Positions 1-7,230 of a stretch of 15,928 bases of DNA are shown here, piece by piece (within the stretch, counting starts at the first letter, position 1; each line of letters starts with the position of its first letter). A program made the translations under genes and the position numbers. The stretch is taken from assembly GCA_902476665.1 (NCBI GenBank), contig CABSEO010000009.1:1-15928 (forward strand), written 5' to 3'. This stretch comes from an uncultured Emergencia sp. GTDB lineage: Bacteria > Bacillota > Clostridia > Peptostreptococcales > Anaerovoracaceae. The notes under the pieces were generated by a model, which saw only the letters and a program-made list of their open reading frames with translations, was not told where the DNA came from and made no database searches.

Positions 1-1039
1 AATAATAACGGGGATCAACGACCACGATTTCTCTGAAATTCTGTGCCAGAAAAGGAATCATGCTGTTTGCATAGGAGTCTTTGATCAGAAGCAGTTTTTC
101 ACTGTTTTCCGTCGGTGTTTTGATCGTGTACATCGGGTGATTGCTTCCGCCGAATACAGTATAGGCATCTTTCTTATCCAGATTGTTCAGCTGGTAAAAC
201 TCTGTGGTCTTTGTCTTGCTGTCCGCATAATAAATGACAGAATTGTTGTAGTCTTTGTCATTATCCGGCATATAGATTGCCAGCGGATCATTTTGCCCGT
301 TGGTAAATCCACTTTTAGAGGCGAGGGTACCTCGAAAGTCATTCTTTACGATATACTTTTTATAGCTTACATTATCATCAAGCTTCATCGTTTTGACTGC
401 CTGTTTATACGCCAGAAAAGCACCGTCTGTAGTCCAGTGATGGTCTGTTCGATAGTAAAGCTGAGTTTTGCCGTCATTGGCATATTCCTTCAGCGTGTCA
501 CGCACATCAATCGGTGTATACCCATATTCTTTAATTTCTTTGTAGAATTCATCAATATATTGATTCTGATCGGCAGTTTTTACAAAAGCAGGAAGCTTAT
601 CCTCCAGAATATTTGCGGCATTAGGTGCCAGCATGAAGTACATTTTTAATTTACTGTAACGGCGTTTGAACTGCTTCAAACTGGAAAGCGTGCTTTTTTC
701 AGACTTTTTATTCGGAGAGGTGATTCCCTCCATCAGATACTGATCCTTGCAGCGGTATACCCCGTTAGATTCCAGTTTACCTGCCGTGACATCTGAGGCT
801 GTCTTAATTTTGATGAAAGCGTTTCTGAAAAGAAACTGATCGTTGACATAAGATTCCAATTTTTTTTCATATCTACCCTCCATATAGGAAGAAAGGGAAA
901 ATTCTGGTGTTCCCTGAAGCACTCTGTTCTCTTCTTCGGAAAAGTTTTTGTCCGGCAACAGGAGATTAGCGATAAATACTGCTGCCATCAGCACTGCGAA
1001 ACAGATGCCAAGAATAGAGTAGGTGGCTTTTTTATTCAT
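1..1039 (-). CDS. DHHW family protein (AlgX/AlgJ-like SGNH fold), C-terminus outside window
   Basis: The reading frame is open from an ATG at 1037-1039 to the window edge, giving 346 residues with the C-terminus missing. The start is supported by AAGGAG just upstream. Residues 6-28 form a single hydrophobic signal-anchor, so most of the protein should lie outside the membrane. The family hallmark Asp-His-His-Trp is at 199-202, and a Lys-Asp-Ser-Tyr block at 320-323 would supply the serine of an SGNH/AlgJ-like active site (seen in sequence). DHHW/AlgX-like proteins commonly accompany MBOAT O-acyltransferases and are thought to help transfer acetyl groups to extracellular glycans (family knowledge). 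Here the gene follows the MBOAT gene by 101 bases on the same strand with no clear promoter between, so it is probably the last visible gene of the same operon. The acceptor glycan is unknown. Confidence 0.86.
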   Translation of the reverse strand, partial: MNKKATYSILGICFAVLMAAVFIANLLLPDKNFSEEENRVLQGTPEFSLSSYMEGRYEKKLESYVNDQFLFRNAFIKIKTASDVTAGKLESNGVYRCKDQYLMEGITSPNKKSEKSTLSSLKQFKRRYSKLKMYFMLAPNAANILEDKLPAFVKTADQNQYIDEFYKEIKEYGYTPIDVRDTLKEYANDGKTQLYYRTDHHWTTDGAFLAYKQAVKTMKLDDNVSYKKYIVKNDFRGTLASKSGFTNGQNDPLAIYMPDNDKDYNNSVIYYADSKTKTTEFYQLNNLDKKDAYTVFGGSNHPMYTIKTPTENSEKLLLIKDSYANSMIPFLAQNFREIVVVDPRYY

Positions 1040-1081
1040 AAATACTCCTTATCTATTTGTCTATATTATTTACTTGTCAGA

Positions 1082-1117
1082 CAGAAGTCTATGCGGATAA
1101 TCGGCTTGGGACTTCTG
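1082..1117. other. Intercistronic hairpin between MBOAT and DHHW genes
   Basis: An exact 8-base inverted repeat (CAGAAGTC at 1082-1089, GACTTCTG at 1110-1117) with a 20-base loop lies in the 101-base gap between the two genes. No run of T follows it in the direction of transcription, so it is not a convincing terminator. It could stabilise or mark a processing point in the operon mRNA. Chance occurrence cannot be excluded. Confidence 0.35.
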
Positions 1118-1140
1118 AGAGAAATTGCCTGATTGTGCAG

Positions 1141-2535
1141 TTAAAACCTGAAATACAAGAATGGGTTATAGCTGCTGAAAATCAGATAGGCAGTACAGAG
1201 AATCAGCAGTCCCAGTATCAGGATGATACTGAGAACTCCAAATCTGCTCCGGAATTTCTCAAACTGTCTAATGGGTTCAGGAGTGGAACAGAGACAGCCC
1301 AGAAGCAGAAATATCCAGTTCGTTCTGATCAGATAAAGTGCCTGAACGTTGATAACTGATGCTCCACCTGCAAAGAACATTACTTTAATAAAATCTAAAG
1401 CTGCAGTCAGAGTCTCACAGCTGAAGAATACCCATCCGATCATAACGATCAGCATGGCATAGATGTGCTGCAGTGACGGACGCAGTTTTTCAAGATATTT
1501 TCCCAAAAGATACTTTTCCAGTATCAGCAGTATGCCATAATACATGCCCCAGGCAACAAAGTTCCAGCTTGCACCATGCCAGAGGCCGGTCAGTGACCAG
1601 ACAATCATCAGATTGAGAATGTGTCTGGATTTTGTTACTCGATTCCCGCCAAGGGGAATGTATACGTACTCTCTGAACCATGTGCTCAGCGACATGTGCC
1701 ATCTTCTCCAGAATTCGGTAATGGTCTTGGAGATATACGGATAGTTGAAGTTCTCCAGGAACTCAAATCCAAACATTTTGCCGAGACCGATAGCCATATC
1801 TGAGTATCCGCTGAAATCAAAATAAATCTGTAATGTATAGGCTGCGATTCCTATCCAATATGAAAGAACGGAAATTTCGTCACCACTCAGAGCCAGGACA
1901 CTTGCATGCAGAGCTCCCAGATTATTGGCAAGGATTACTTTCTTTCCCAGTCCGATAATAAACCGCCATGTTCCCTGACCGAACTTTTCCAATGTGATTT
2001 CTCTGTGATCAAGCTGTTCAGCAATATCCTTGTATTTTACAATCGGACCGGCAATCAGCTGCGGGAACAAAGCAAGATACAGGGTGAACTTCAGAGGGTT
2101 CAGCTGAATCTTCACATTGCCTCTGTAGACATCGAAGATATATGAAAGGGCCTGGAATGTATAGAATGAGATTCCGATGGGAAGGGCCAGTGCAGTATAG
2201 GAAATATTTGTTCCCAGAATACTGTTGACCGTATCCATCAGAAATCCGTAATATTTAAAGAAGCACAGTATAAAAAGATTTACGATCACTGTGAAGATCA
2301 GTGTTTTTCTGCCTGTTTCTCCGCGTTTCTGCTCTCTGCCGATATCGATTGCCATAAAGTAATTGAAAATGGCACTGAAGATCATCAGAAATACATATAC
2401 CGGCTCACCCCAGCTATAGAAAAAAATGCTGGCGATAAGCAGAACAATATTCTTGCCTTTTTTCGGGACTATGAAATAAAGCAGCAGGACGATAGGAAGA
2501 AAGTAGAAGAGGAATATAATACTGCTAAATAACAT
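1141..2535 (-). CDS. MBOAT family O-acyltransferase (AlgI/DltB-like)
   Basis: A multi-pass membrane protein of 464 residues that fits the AlgI/PatA-type MBOAT family, which moves acyl (usually acetyl) groups across the membrane for transfer onto exported glycans. Visible landmarks, numbered from the chosen start, are the QLIAGPIVKYKDI block at 159-171, YFDFSGYSDMAIG at 238-250, the FWRRWHMSLSTWFREY block at 275-290, and TGLWHGASWNF at 316-326, where His320 is the presumed catalytic histidine. Hydrophobic helices fill most of the chain and its length is usual for AlgI. I start at the ATG at 2533-2535 because AGGAGG lies 9 bases upstream; the same frame opens earlier (ATG at 2616), but that adds 27 polar residues. 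The start overlaps the upstream DUF4358 gene by 11 bases, indicating translational coupling. The substrate is unknown. Confidence 0.95.
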   Translation of the reverse strand: MLFSSIIFLFYFLPIVLLLYFIVPKKGKNIVLLIASIFFYSWGEPVYVFLMIFSAIFNYFMAIDIGREQKRGETGRKTLIFTVIVNLFILCFFKYYGFLMDTVNSILGTNISYTALALPIGISFYTFQALSYIFDVYRGNVKIQLNPLKFTLYLALFPQLIAGPIVKYKDIAEQLDHREITLEKFGQGTWRFIIGLGKKVILANNLGALHASVLALSGDEISVLSYWIGIAAYTLQIYFDFSGYSDMAIGLGKMFGFEFLENFNYPYISKTITEFWRRWHMSLSTWFREYVYIPLGGNRVTKSRHILNLMIVWSLTGLWHGASWNFVAWGMYYGILLILEKYLLGKYLEKLRPSLQHIYAMLIVMIGWVFFSCETLTAALDFIKVMFFAGGASVINVQALYLIRTNWIFLLLGCLCSTPEPIRQFEKFRSRFGVLSIILILGLLILCTAYLIFSSYNPFLYFRF

Positions 2536-2983
2536 GTTCAAATACCTCCTCAATCTTTTCTGCATCGTCACAGACGGCATAGAAGAGATAGTTTCCCTTG
2601 GTTGTGACAACCGCATTTTTCAGCAGTGCCACCTGTTTAGGGCCATATCCTTCAAAAGTTGTAATCTGAGTATCAATACGGTTTTCGACCGCATCTTTTA
2701 CGTTGTTTAAATCATTTTTAGAAAAAGCTTTAATAACAAGAACTTCATCAACACTGAGCGCTTCTGTTCCTTTGTAATAGATATGTGAATCATACTGTTC
2801 GTAATCCAGACCGAAAAACTGCATAAGATTACGGTTGCTGCATTTCACCATTTTGTTCATATCTGTTGATTCAAGCAGCTGTTTTTCAATATCAGTCATG
2901 GGCACGTCCCTGGAACTGCCGTCAGCATAAATCATTGTCAGAAATACTATCAAAATTAATACAAAAATCCCTTTTTTTAACAT
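2525..2983 (-). CDS. Small exported or anchored protein, DUF4358-like
   Basis: A 152-residue protein with a hydrophobic N-terminal segment (residues 5-19) after two lysines, consistent with a signal peptide or anchor; no lipobox cysteine follows. The rest is a compact mixed alpha/beta-looking domain with no catalytic motif I can name. Size, N-terminal helix and position between an SGNH hydrolase and an MBOAT gene match proteins annotated DUF4358 in Clostridia, though this assignment is by recall of pattern and not a search. Its ATG (2981-2983) shares one base with the stop codon of the SGNH gene (TAATG arrangement), and its own end overlaps the MBOAT start by 11 bases. This tight coupling suggests it works with the acyltransferase, perhaps as an extracytoplasmic accessory subunit. 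No function is established. Confidence 0.75.
   Translation of the reverse strand: MLKKGIFVLILIVFLTMIYADGSSRDVPMTDIEKQLLESTDMNKMVKCSNRNLMQFFGLDYEQYDSHIYYKGTEALSVDEVLVIKAFSKNDLNNVKDAVENRIDTQITTFEGYGPKQVALLKNAVVTTKGNYLFYAVCDDAEKIEEVFEHVI
2545..2550 (-). promoter_or_regulatory. Ribosome binding site that fixes the MBOAT start
   Basis: AGGAGG on the minus strand, 9 bases before the ATG at 2533-2535. It lies inside the end of the upstream gene and supports the downstream start over the earlier in-frame ATG at 2616. Confidence 0.8.
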
Positions 2984-3798
2984 TATAACCCTGCCTTTAA
3001 AATCATATTGTTCATCCAGTATGGATAATAGTTAGTAGATACATGAATGCCGTCACCTTCATAGAAATCAGGATGTTCTTCCAAAATAAAGGTGTTGTCC
3101 ATATATGTGAGATCAAGCTCTTTACACATCTGTTTAATTGCATTGTTAAACTTTTTGTAGTTTTTCAGGATGCTGTTGGCCTCAATGGCATTCTGAGACG
3201 GTGGTGTAATTCCATTGATCAGGATTTTGGTATCAGGAGAAATCTTTTTAAATTCCTTGATAAGCTTTTTGTATTTTTCAATAAAACCATCCGGATTTCC
3301 GTTGTAATTTCCTATATCATTCATACCAAAAGCCATAAAGGCATAACTTGGATAAACTTTTGCTGCAGATGTAAAGAGATCATCAGAGTTTATGATAGAA
3401 GCACCGATTTTGCAGAATACCTGTTCACTTCCGAGCCAACCGTAATCTGTCAGTCCTTCTGTCACTGAATCACCGATAACGACGCTGGTCTTGAGAATTT
3501 TCCGATACTGTTCTTTGGAAAGAACCTTGGTCACATCAAATGTGCTTTGTGCTTCGGTGATTTCCAGCTTCTTGATTTCTTTTTCCACTGTAGTTACCTT
3601 GGAATAGTCAAAAGTAGAAATTGCAGCCAGACTTGTCCGTACAGTTTTTTTGTCATAGTCTGCCGGGCTGTTTCCACGAAACAAATTAATAAAAAAAACA
3701 CATATCAGAATGAGTAAAACTATAATGAAGATTAGAAATTTTTTGCTCCCTAATGTCATCCCCTTACTTTTATGCTTCCTAGCTGAATTTAGTGCCAT
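2983..3798 (-). CDS. Membrane-anchored SGNH/GDSL hydrolase-type esterase or acetyltransferase
   Basis: A 271-residue protein with a basic N-terminus, one membrane helix at about residues 20-40, and an SGNH domain from about 100 to the end. Block I is Gly109-Asp110-Ser111 (nucleophile serine), block II glycine lies in IGAS at 131-134, block III is Gly158-Met-Asn160-Asp161, and block V is Asp249-Gly-Ile-His252, so the full set of SGNH residues is present. The family includes lipases, esterases and O-acetyltransferases. Next to an MBOAT gene, a role in moving or removing acetyl groups on an envelope glycan outside the membrane is the likeliest reading (inference). The start has AAAGGCGG at 3806-3813. 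It is the first gene of the minus-strand operon, about 50 bases from the predicted transcript start, and it ends in a one-base overlap with the next gene. Confidence 0.9.
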   Translation of the reverse strand: MALNSARKHKSKGMTLGSKKFLIFIIVLLILICVFFINLFRGNSPADYDKKTVRTSLAAISTFDYSKVTTVEKEIKKLEITEAQSTFDVTKVLSKEQYRKILKTSVVIGDSVTEGLTDYGWLGSEQVFCKIGASIINSDDLFTSAAKVYPSYAFMAFGMNDIGNYNGNPDGFIEKYKKLIKEFKKISPDTKILINGITPPSQNAIEANSILKNYKKFNNAIKQMCKELDLTYMDNTFILEEHPDFYEGDGIHVSTNYYPYWMNNMILKAGL

Positions 3799-3851
3799 AA
3801 GAATACCGCCTTTCGATTTTATGTGTGTTAATCTCTTATATTACCTATATA

Positions 3852-3879
3852 ATAATAGCAAAAATAAGGTAAAAAGCAA
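3852..3879 (-). promoter_or_regulatory. Predicted sigma-A-type promoter for the O-acylation operon
   Basis: Read on the minus strand there is TTGCTT (3874-3879), a 16-base spacer, and TATTAT (3852-3857) preceded by TGC, an extended -10 element. Transcription would begin near 3845, leaving an untranslated leader of about 46 bases before the SGNH start codon. Confidence 0.6.
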
Positions 3880-3933
3880 GAAGCTCAGACCGAATTTTTT
3901 CTTAATTATTCTTAAGGAGTAAAATTTAAAAAG

Positions 3934-3949
3934 TATTGAATTTTCAATA
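3934..3949. repeat. Short AT-rich palindrome in divergent intergenic region
   Basis: TATTGAA, two bases, TTCAATA: a perfect 7-base inverted repeat about 55 bases upstream of the -35 element of the minus-strand operon. A smaller imperfect palindrome (CTTAA/TTAAG, 3901-3916) lies beside it. It could be an operator, but AT-rich sequence forms such palindromes by chance. Confidence 0.3.
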
Positions 3950-4109
3950 AGAATTCATTTTTCTTTGTGACCTTCAGGATGCCGCACGGCACTGTCAGAA
4001 TACTGCTGAAAATATAGGAGGGAGCAACTGAGATTTGAAGCTTATCAAGGAAAAAATAATCTGTTTGACTGATTTTTCTTACGAAAGTACAGCGCAAAAG
4101 AATGAACAG

Positions 4110-4138
4110 GTGACTTTTCTCTCTATCTATGATATAAT
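4110..4138 (+). promoter_or_regulatory. Predicted promoter for the BCCT transporter
   Basis: GTGACT (4110-4115), a 17-base spacer and a perfect TATAAT (4133-4138). Transcription would begin near 4145. This is the best sigma-A-like promoter between the two divergent units and points at the transporter. Confidence 0.65.
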
Positions 4139-4296
4139 ATTTCCATCAGTTTCAAAGCCAAATCATACATGAACAGATAACGATAATGCGGGCAGTGAGA
4201 TGGTCCGTTTTTATTTTTTCGCAGGGAGTATATGCTGCTTACGGAAATTCCGGCCTTGAAACAGAACTGCATGCTGAATGATGCCGTGCAGACAGG

Positions 4297-4433
4297 AAAG
4301 GAGAGGAGAAGGATTAGTAAGTTAAAACACAAAAGAAGAGATTCACAGACAAATTATACAGTATATGGAATATCGGTAGTTAGCTGTTACTGTTTTTGTT
4401 GCAGGATGGTCGATCATTGCCACTGAGAGTTTT
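4297..4433 (+). other. Broken 5' end of the BCCT gene (ribosome site, ATT start position, frame change)
   Basis: A strong ribosome site (AAAGGAG at 4297-4303) is followed, at the ideal 9-base spacing, by ATT (4313-4315), not ATG. From ATT the frame encodes a basic segment (KLKHKRR) and the beginning of a hydrophobic helix ending ISVV at about 4381. The continuation of that helix (AVTVFVAGWSIIATESF) lies in the frame of the main gene from about 4383 to 4433, where the main frame has a TAG at 4377-4379. Leaving out one base near 4382, or one T from the T5 run at 4393-4397, joins the two into a normal first BCCT membrane helix. Longer starts in the upstream frame (GTG 4286, ATG 4271, ATG 4232) exist but have weaker ribosome sites. 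Either a mutation, a sequence error or frameshifting explains this. Confidence 0.65.
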
Positions 4434-5855
4434 ATGGCTACTGCAAACAGATTGTATGAATATTTGAGCATTAATATGGGATGGGTATATCTTCTCATAA
4501 TTGCGTTTTTTGTTGCGTTCTGTGTATATCTTGCGGTCAGCAGGTATGGAAGAATCAAACTGGGAGGAGATGAAGAGGAGCCGGAGTACACTACTTCAGC
4601 ATGGTTTGCCATGCTTTTCTGTGCAGGTATGGGTGTGGGACTGGTGTTCTGGGGTGTATCAGAACCTCTCTCTCATTTTCTGTCTCCTGACGGGATGGAA
4701 GGAGGCACTGCTGAAGCAGCAGAATTTGCAATAAAGTCCACCTTTATGCACTGGGGTGTTCATCCGTGGGCGATTTATGGCGTCATCGGTCTTTCTATTG
4801 CATATTTCAGCTTCAGAAAAGGAGAGAAAAGTCTTATCAGCAGCACATTGATCCCTTTAATCGGAAGAGAAAAGTCAGGAGGCATTCTTGGAAAGGGAAT
4901 TGATATTTTTACTGTTTTTATCACCATAATGGGAATTTCTACATCTCTTGGTCTGGGGGCTTTACAGATTAACGGAGGTTTGAGCAGTTTGACCGCTCTT
5001 CCATTCAGTCTCAAAACTCAGATTCTGATCATTCTGATTGTTACAGTTGTATTCACCTTGTCATCTGTTAGCGGAATCGATAAAGGAATCAGACTCCTGT
5101 CGAGTTTCAACCTTTATCTTGCCGTGGCTCTTGCGGCAGTTGCCTTTATTGTAGGACCGAAACTGGAGATTATCAACAGTCTGGTTGGCGGGATCGGTTC
5201 ATACATTTCAGATATTGTGGAGGAAAGTTTAAACCTCAGTGCATATGGCGACAACAGCTGGACAATCAGCTGGCCGGGCTTTTACTGGGCCTGGTGGATT
5301 TCCTGGGGACCTTTTGTCGGTTGTTTTATTGCCAGGATATCAAAAGGCAGAACAATCAGAGAATTTGTGATTGGGGTTCTCTTAGTTCCGACAGCTGCAT
5401 CCTGTATTTGGTTTGCGATTTTCGGAAATCTGGGAATCAATCTGGGAATGAAAAATATTGTTCCGCTTTCTACCCTTGCAGAGATGACCTCATCTCCGGA
5501 AACGGCTTTGTTTGCAATTCTCAATGAGTATAGCCTGGGCACGTTGCTGTCAGTGATTGCAATCCTGCTTTTGTTTACATTTTTTGTTACTTCAGCAGAT
5601 TCAGGCACCTTTGTTCTGGGAATGTTTTCTTCGGATGGAAATTTGGATCCCTCTCCGGCAAGAAAAATATCCTGGGCGGTAATGATTTCTCTGCTTGCAA
5701 TCGGTCTGCTTATTTCGGGCGGGTTGAATGCTATCCAGACGATTTCGCTTGTAATTGCATTTCCGTTTTTATTTATTATGCTGGCATGCTGCAGAGCCCT
5801 GTATCGATCGCTGAAAAGTGAGTTCGAGCATCATGGAAAAAGGACAGAACAATAA
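4434..5855 (+). CDS. BCCT family betaine/carnitine/choline-type transporter (5' end disrupted)
   Basis: The uninterrupted frame from ATG 4434 gives 473 residues of a BCCT secondary transporter, which imports quaternary amines such as glycine betaine, choline or carnitine. Seen in sequence: the glycine-rich AGMGVGLVFWGVSEP stretch at residues 64-78, typical of sodium-coupled members such as BetP, the tryptophan box FYWAWWISW at 283-291 that forms the substrate site, and the following ARISKGRTIREF signature at 300-311. About eleven membrane helices remain. Most members have about 500-540 residues and twelve helices; here the first helix lies upstream in a broken frame (see 4297-4433). Only a weak GAG precedes ATG 4434. 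The LeuT-like core of BCCT proteins starts after the first two helices, so a product from 4434 would keep the core but with altered topology. The gene is a single-gene unit with its own promoter and terminator. Substrate is not predictable from motif alone. Confidence 0.88.
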   Translation: MATANRLYEYLSINMGWVYLLIIAFFVAFCVYLAVSRYGRIKLGGDEEEPEYTTSAWFAMLFCAGMGVGLVFWGVSEPLSHFLSPDGMEGGTAEAAEFAIKSTFMHWGVHPWAIYGVIGLSIAYFSFRKGEKSLISSTLIPLIGREKSGGILGKGIDIFTVFITIMGISTSLGLGALQINGGLSSLTALPFSLKTQILIILIVTVVFTLSSVSGIDKGIRLLSSFNLYLAVALAAVAFIVGPKLEIINSLVGGIGSYISDIVEESLNLSAYGDNSWTISWPGFYWAWWISWGPFVGCFIARISKGRTIREFVIGVLLVPTAASCIWFAIFGNLGINLGMKNIVPLSTLAEMTSSPETALFAILNEYSLGTLLSVIAILLLFTFFVTSADSGTFVLGMFSSDGNLDPSPARKISWAVMISLLAIGLLISGGLNAIQTISLVIAFPFLFIMLACCRALYRSLKSEFEHHGKRTEQ

Positions 5856-5872
5856 TTCTTAGAGCTGAAAAA

Positions 5873-5926
5873 CCTCTTCTTGTCTAAAGATGAACCGGTA
5901 GCTTTGACAAGAAGGGGATTTTTTTT
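5873..5926 (+). terminator. Intrinsic terminator after the BCCT gene
   Basis: A 12-base-pair stem (5873-5884 with 5906-5917, one G-T pair), extended inward by AAAG/CTTT with one bulge, is followed by eight T (5919-5926). Five A precede the stem on the other side. It lies 17 bases after the BCCT stop codon. Confidence 0.93.
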
Positions 5927-5981
5927 GAGCAGTTTTTGCATATATCTATTGTTTGAAATCCCATCAAGTGCATGTTTCTAA

Positions 5982-6004
5982 TCAGTGAGAGACTGAACTC
6001 ACTG
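5982..6004. other. Small perfect hairpin upstream of the D-Ala-D-X ligase gene
   Basis: TCAGTGAG (5982-5989) and CTCACTGA (5997-6004) form an 8-base stem with a 7-8 base loop, about 140 bases before the ligase start. No T run follows, so it is not a terminator. It may be an operator or a leader element; the rest of 5927-6130 is AT-rich with no promoter I can call with confidence. Confidence 0.3.
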
Positions 6005-6144
6005 AAAAGGACACAGATGACTTCTCCAGGTTCAGTAATTGAAAAACTAATTTTTACCGCTTTTTTTTATGTAAAAAACCGTATTGATAATTCTTTTCTG
6101 AGCAAAATAGTTGGCATAGATGAAAACGATGGAGGAAAAAGGAG

Positions 6145-7230
6145 ATGCGAACTGTTTTATTGATTTTCGGAGGCAGTAATCCGGAATATTATGTTTCCTG
6201 TGATTCTGCATCGGAGGTTTTAAGAAATATTGACTCAAATCTTTTTAATGTTTTGCAAATCGGTATTACGCTGGACGGAAAGTGGATATTCACCGATGCT
6301 TCTCCTGATGAGATACAGGACGGAACTTCATGGATAAAGAAGGAAAACAATCGCTTTGCTTTTTTCACGCCAGGAAACGGCAATGGTTGTATTTCTGTTC
6401 TGCTTGAGACAGGCATTAAAGAGATTGCAATAGATTATGTATTTCCTCTGATTCATGGATATGGAGGAGAAGATGGATGTATTCAGGGGCTTTTAGAGTT
6501 GTCAGGTATTCCGTACGTTGGATCGGGAGTAGCTGCTTCTGCCTGTGCCATGGATAAACAGATCACGCGGCTGTTTGCACAGTCCTGTGGTATGGAACTG
6601 CCTTCTTGTGCCGTACTGAGGAGAAATCAGACGGAAAATATTGAAGATTTTCTTCCAGAAACGGAAGCCCTGTATGTTAAACCGGCAAAACAGGGAAGTT
6701 CTGTTGGAGTATCTAAAGTGGAAAACAGACAAGAGCTTGTTAAGGCTATGGAGCTGGCATTTTCTTATGATGATAAAATTCTGGTAGAGGAAGGTATTGT
6801 GGGCTATGAGATTAAAGTTGCTGTTTTGGGTGACAGAAATCCGGAGATTGGTGAAATCTGTAAACTTACAGTACCAGAGGGAAAACTTAACGATTACAAT
6901 GCAAAGTATCAGAGTTTTTCTTCCATAAAAGAAATTCCTGCTGTAATGGACAAAAAACTGGAAGATGAAATCAGGGAACAAGCTTTGCTCATATATAAAG
7001 AACTTGAATGCAGAGGGTTTGCAAGAGTAGATTTTTTTGTTGACAGAAATGGGACTGTATATTTTAATGAGCTGAATACGATCCCCGGATTGGGCAACCG
7101 CAGCGTGTATGTGTCTATGTTTGAAGCAAAGGGTTTACACAGGAAAGAGCTGTTTACAAAACTGATTTATTCTGCAGAATATTGTCAGCCTTCTAAAGAA
7201 ATAAAAACGGGAAGTCAATATTATGGATAA
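6145..7230 (+). CDS. D-alanine-D-X ligase, ATP-grasp (VanC/VanG-like Ddl family)
   Basis: A 361-residue cytoplasmic ligase that joins D-alanine to a second D-residue using ATP, giving the terminal dipeptide for MurF. Seen in sequence: N-terminal FGGSNPEYYVS (8-18) with the substrate-side Glu14, HGYGGEDG (104-111), the ATP-grasp KPAKQGSSVGVSKV segment (179-192), and the metal-binding FFVDRNGTVYFNELNTIPG region (297-315) with Glu309 and Asn311. The FGG-x-x-P-E-Y-x-V-S start and the omega loop DYNAKYQSFSS (250-260) resemble VanC/VanG D-Ala-D-Ser ligases as well as Ddl, so the second substrate (D-Ala, D-Ser or other) is uncertain. No vanXY, vanT or vanRS neighbours are present, so this is not a typical resistance operon. 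ATG 6145 has GGAGG 9 bases upstream. It overlaps murI by 8 bases. Confidence 0.88.
   Translation: MRTVLLIFGGSNPEYYVSCDSASEVLRNIDSNLFNVLQIGITLDGKWIFTDASPDEIQDGTSWIKKENNRFAFFTPGNGNGCISVLLETGIKEIAIDYVFPLIHGYGGEDGCIQGLLELSGIPYVGSGVAASACAMDKQITRLFAQSCGMELPSCAVLRRNQTENIEDFLPETEALYVKPAKQGSSVGVSKVENRQELVKAMELAFSYDDKILVEEGIVGYEIKVAVLGDRNPEIGEICKLTVPEGKLNDYNAKYQSFSSIKEIPAVMDKKLEDEIREQALLIYKELECRGFARVDFFVDRNGTVYFNELNTIPGLGNRSVYVSMFEAKGLHRKELFTKLIYSAEYCQPSKEIKTGSQYYG

Larger units (their letters stand above)
3880..4312. other. Divergent intergenic region and BCCT leader
   Basis: This stretch of over 400 bases separates the minus-strand operon promoter from the transporter gene. It holds the palindrome near 3940, the plus-strand promoter at 4110-4138, and then a leader of about 170 bases. 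The leader contains a weak GC stem followed by a T-rich run near 4188-4219 and a CGGAA/TTCCG palindrome at 4242-4252. The open frames across it (for example on the minus strand at 3912-4097) lack ribosome sites and recognisable content, so I call no gene. I do not recognise a known riboswitch class. Confidence 0.5.

Noticed and set aside
137..649. Plus-strand open frame of 170 codons
   Set aside because: It lies opposite the DHHW gene, which has family motifs and a ribosome site; the antisense frame has none.
2536..2616. N-terminal extension of the MBOAT protein to the ATG at 2616
   Set aside because: It adds 27 polar residues before the first membrane helix, deepens the overlap with the upstream gene, and lacks the AGGAGG seen before ATG 2535.
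3912..4097. Minus-strand 61-codon frame in the intergenic region
   Set aside because: It has no ribosome site and no recognisable content, and it lies in AT-rich non-coding sequence.
5972..6163. Small plus-strand frame before the D-Ala-D-X ligase
   Set aside because: It has no ribosome site, low-complexity content, and runs into the ligase gene in another frame.
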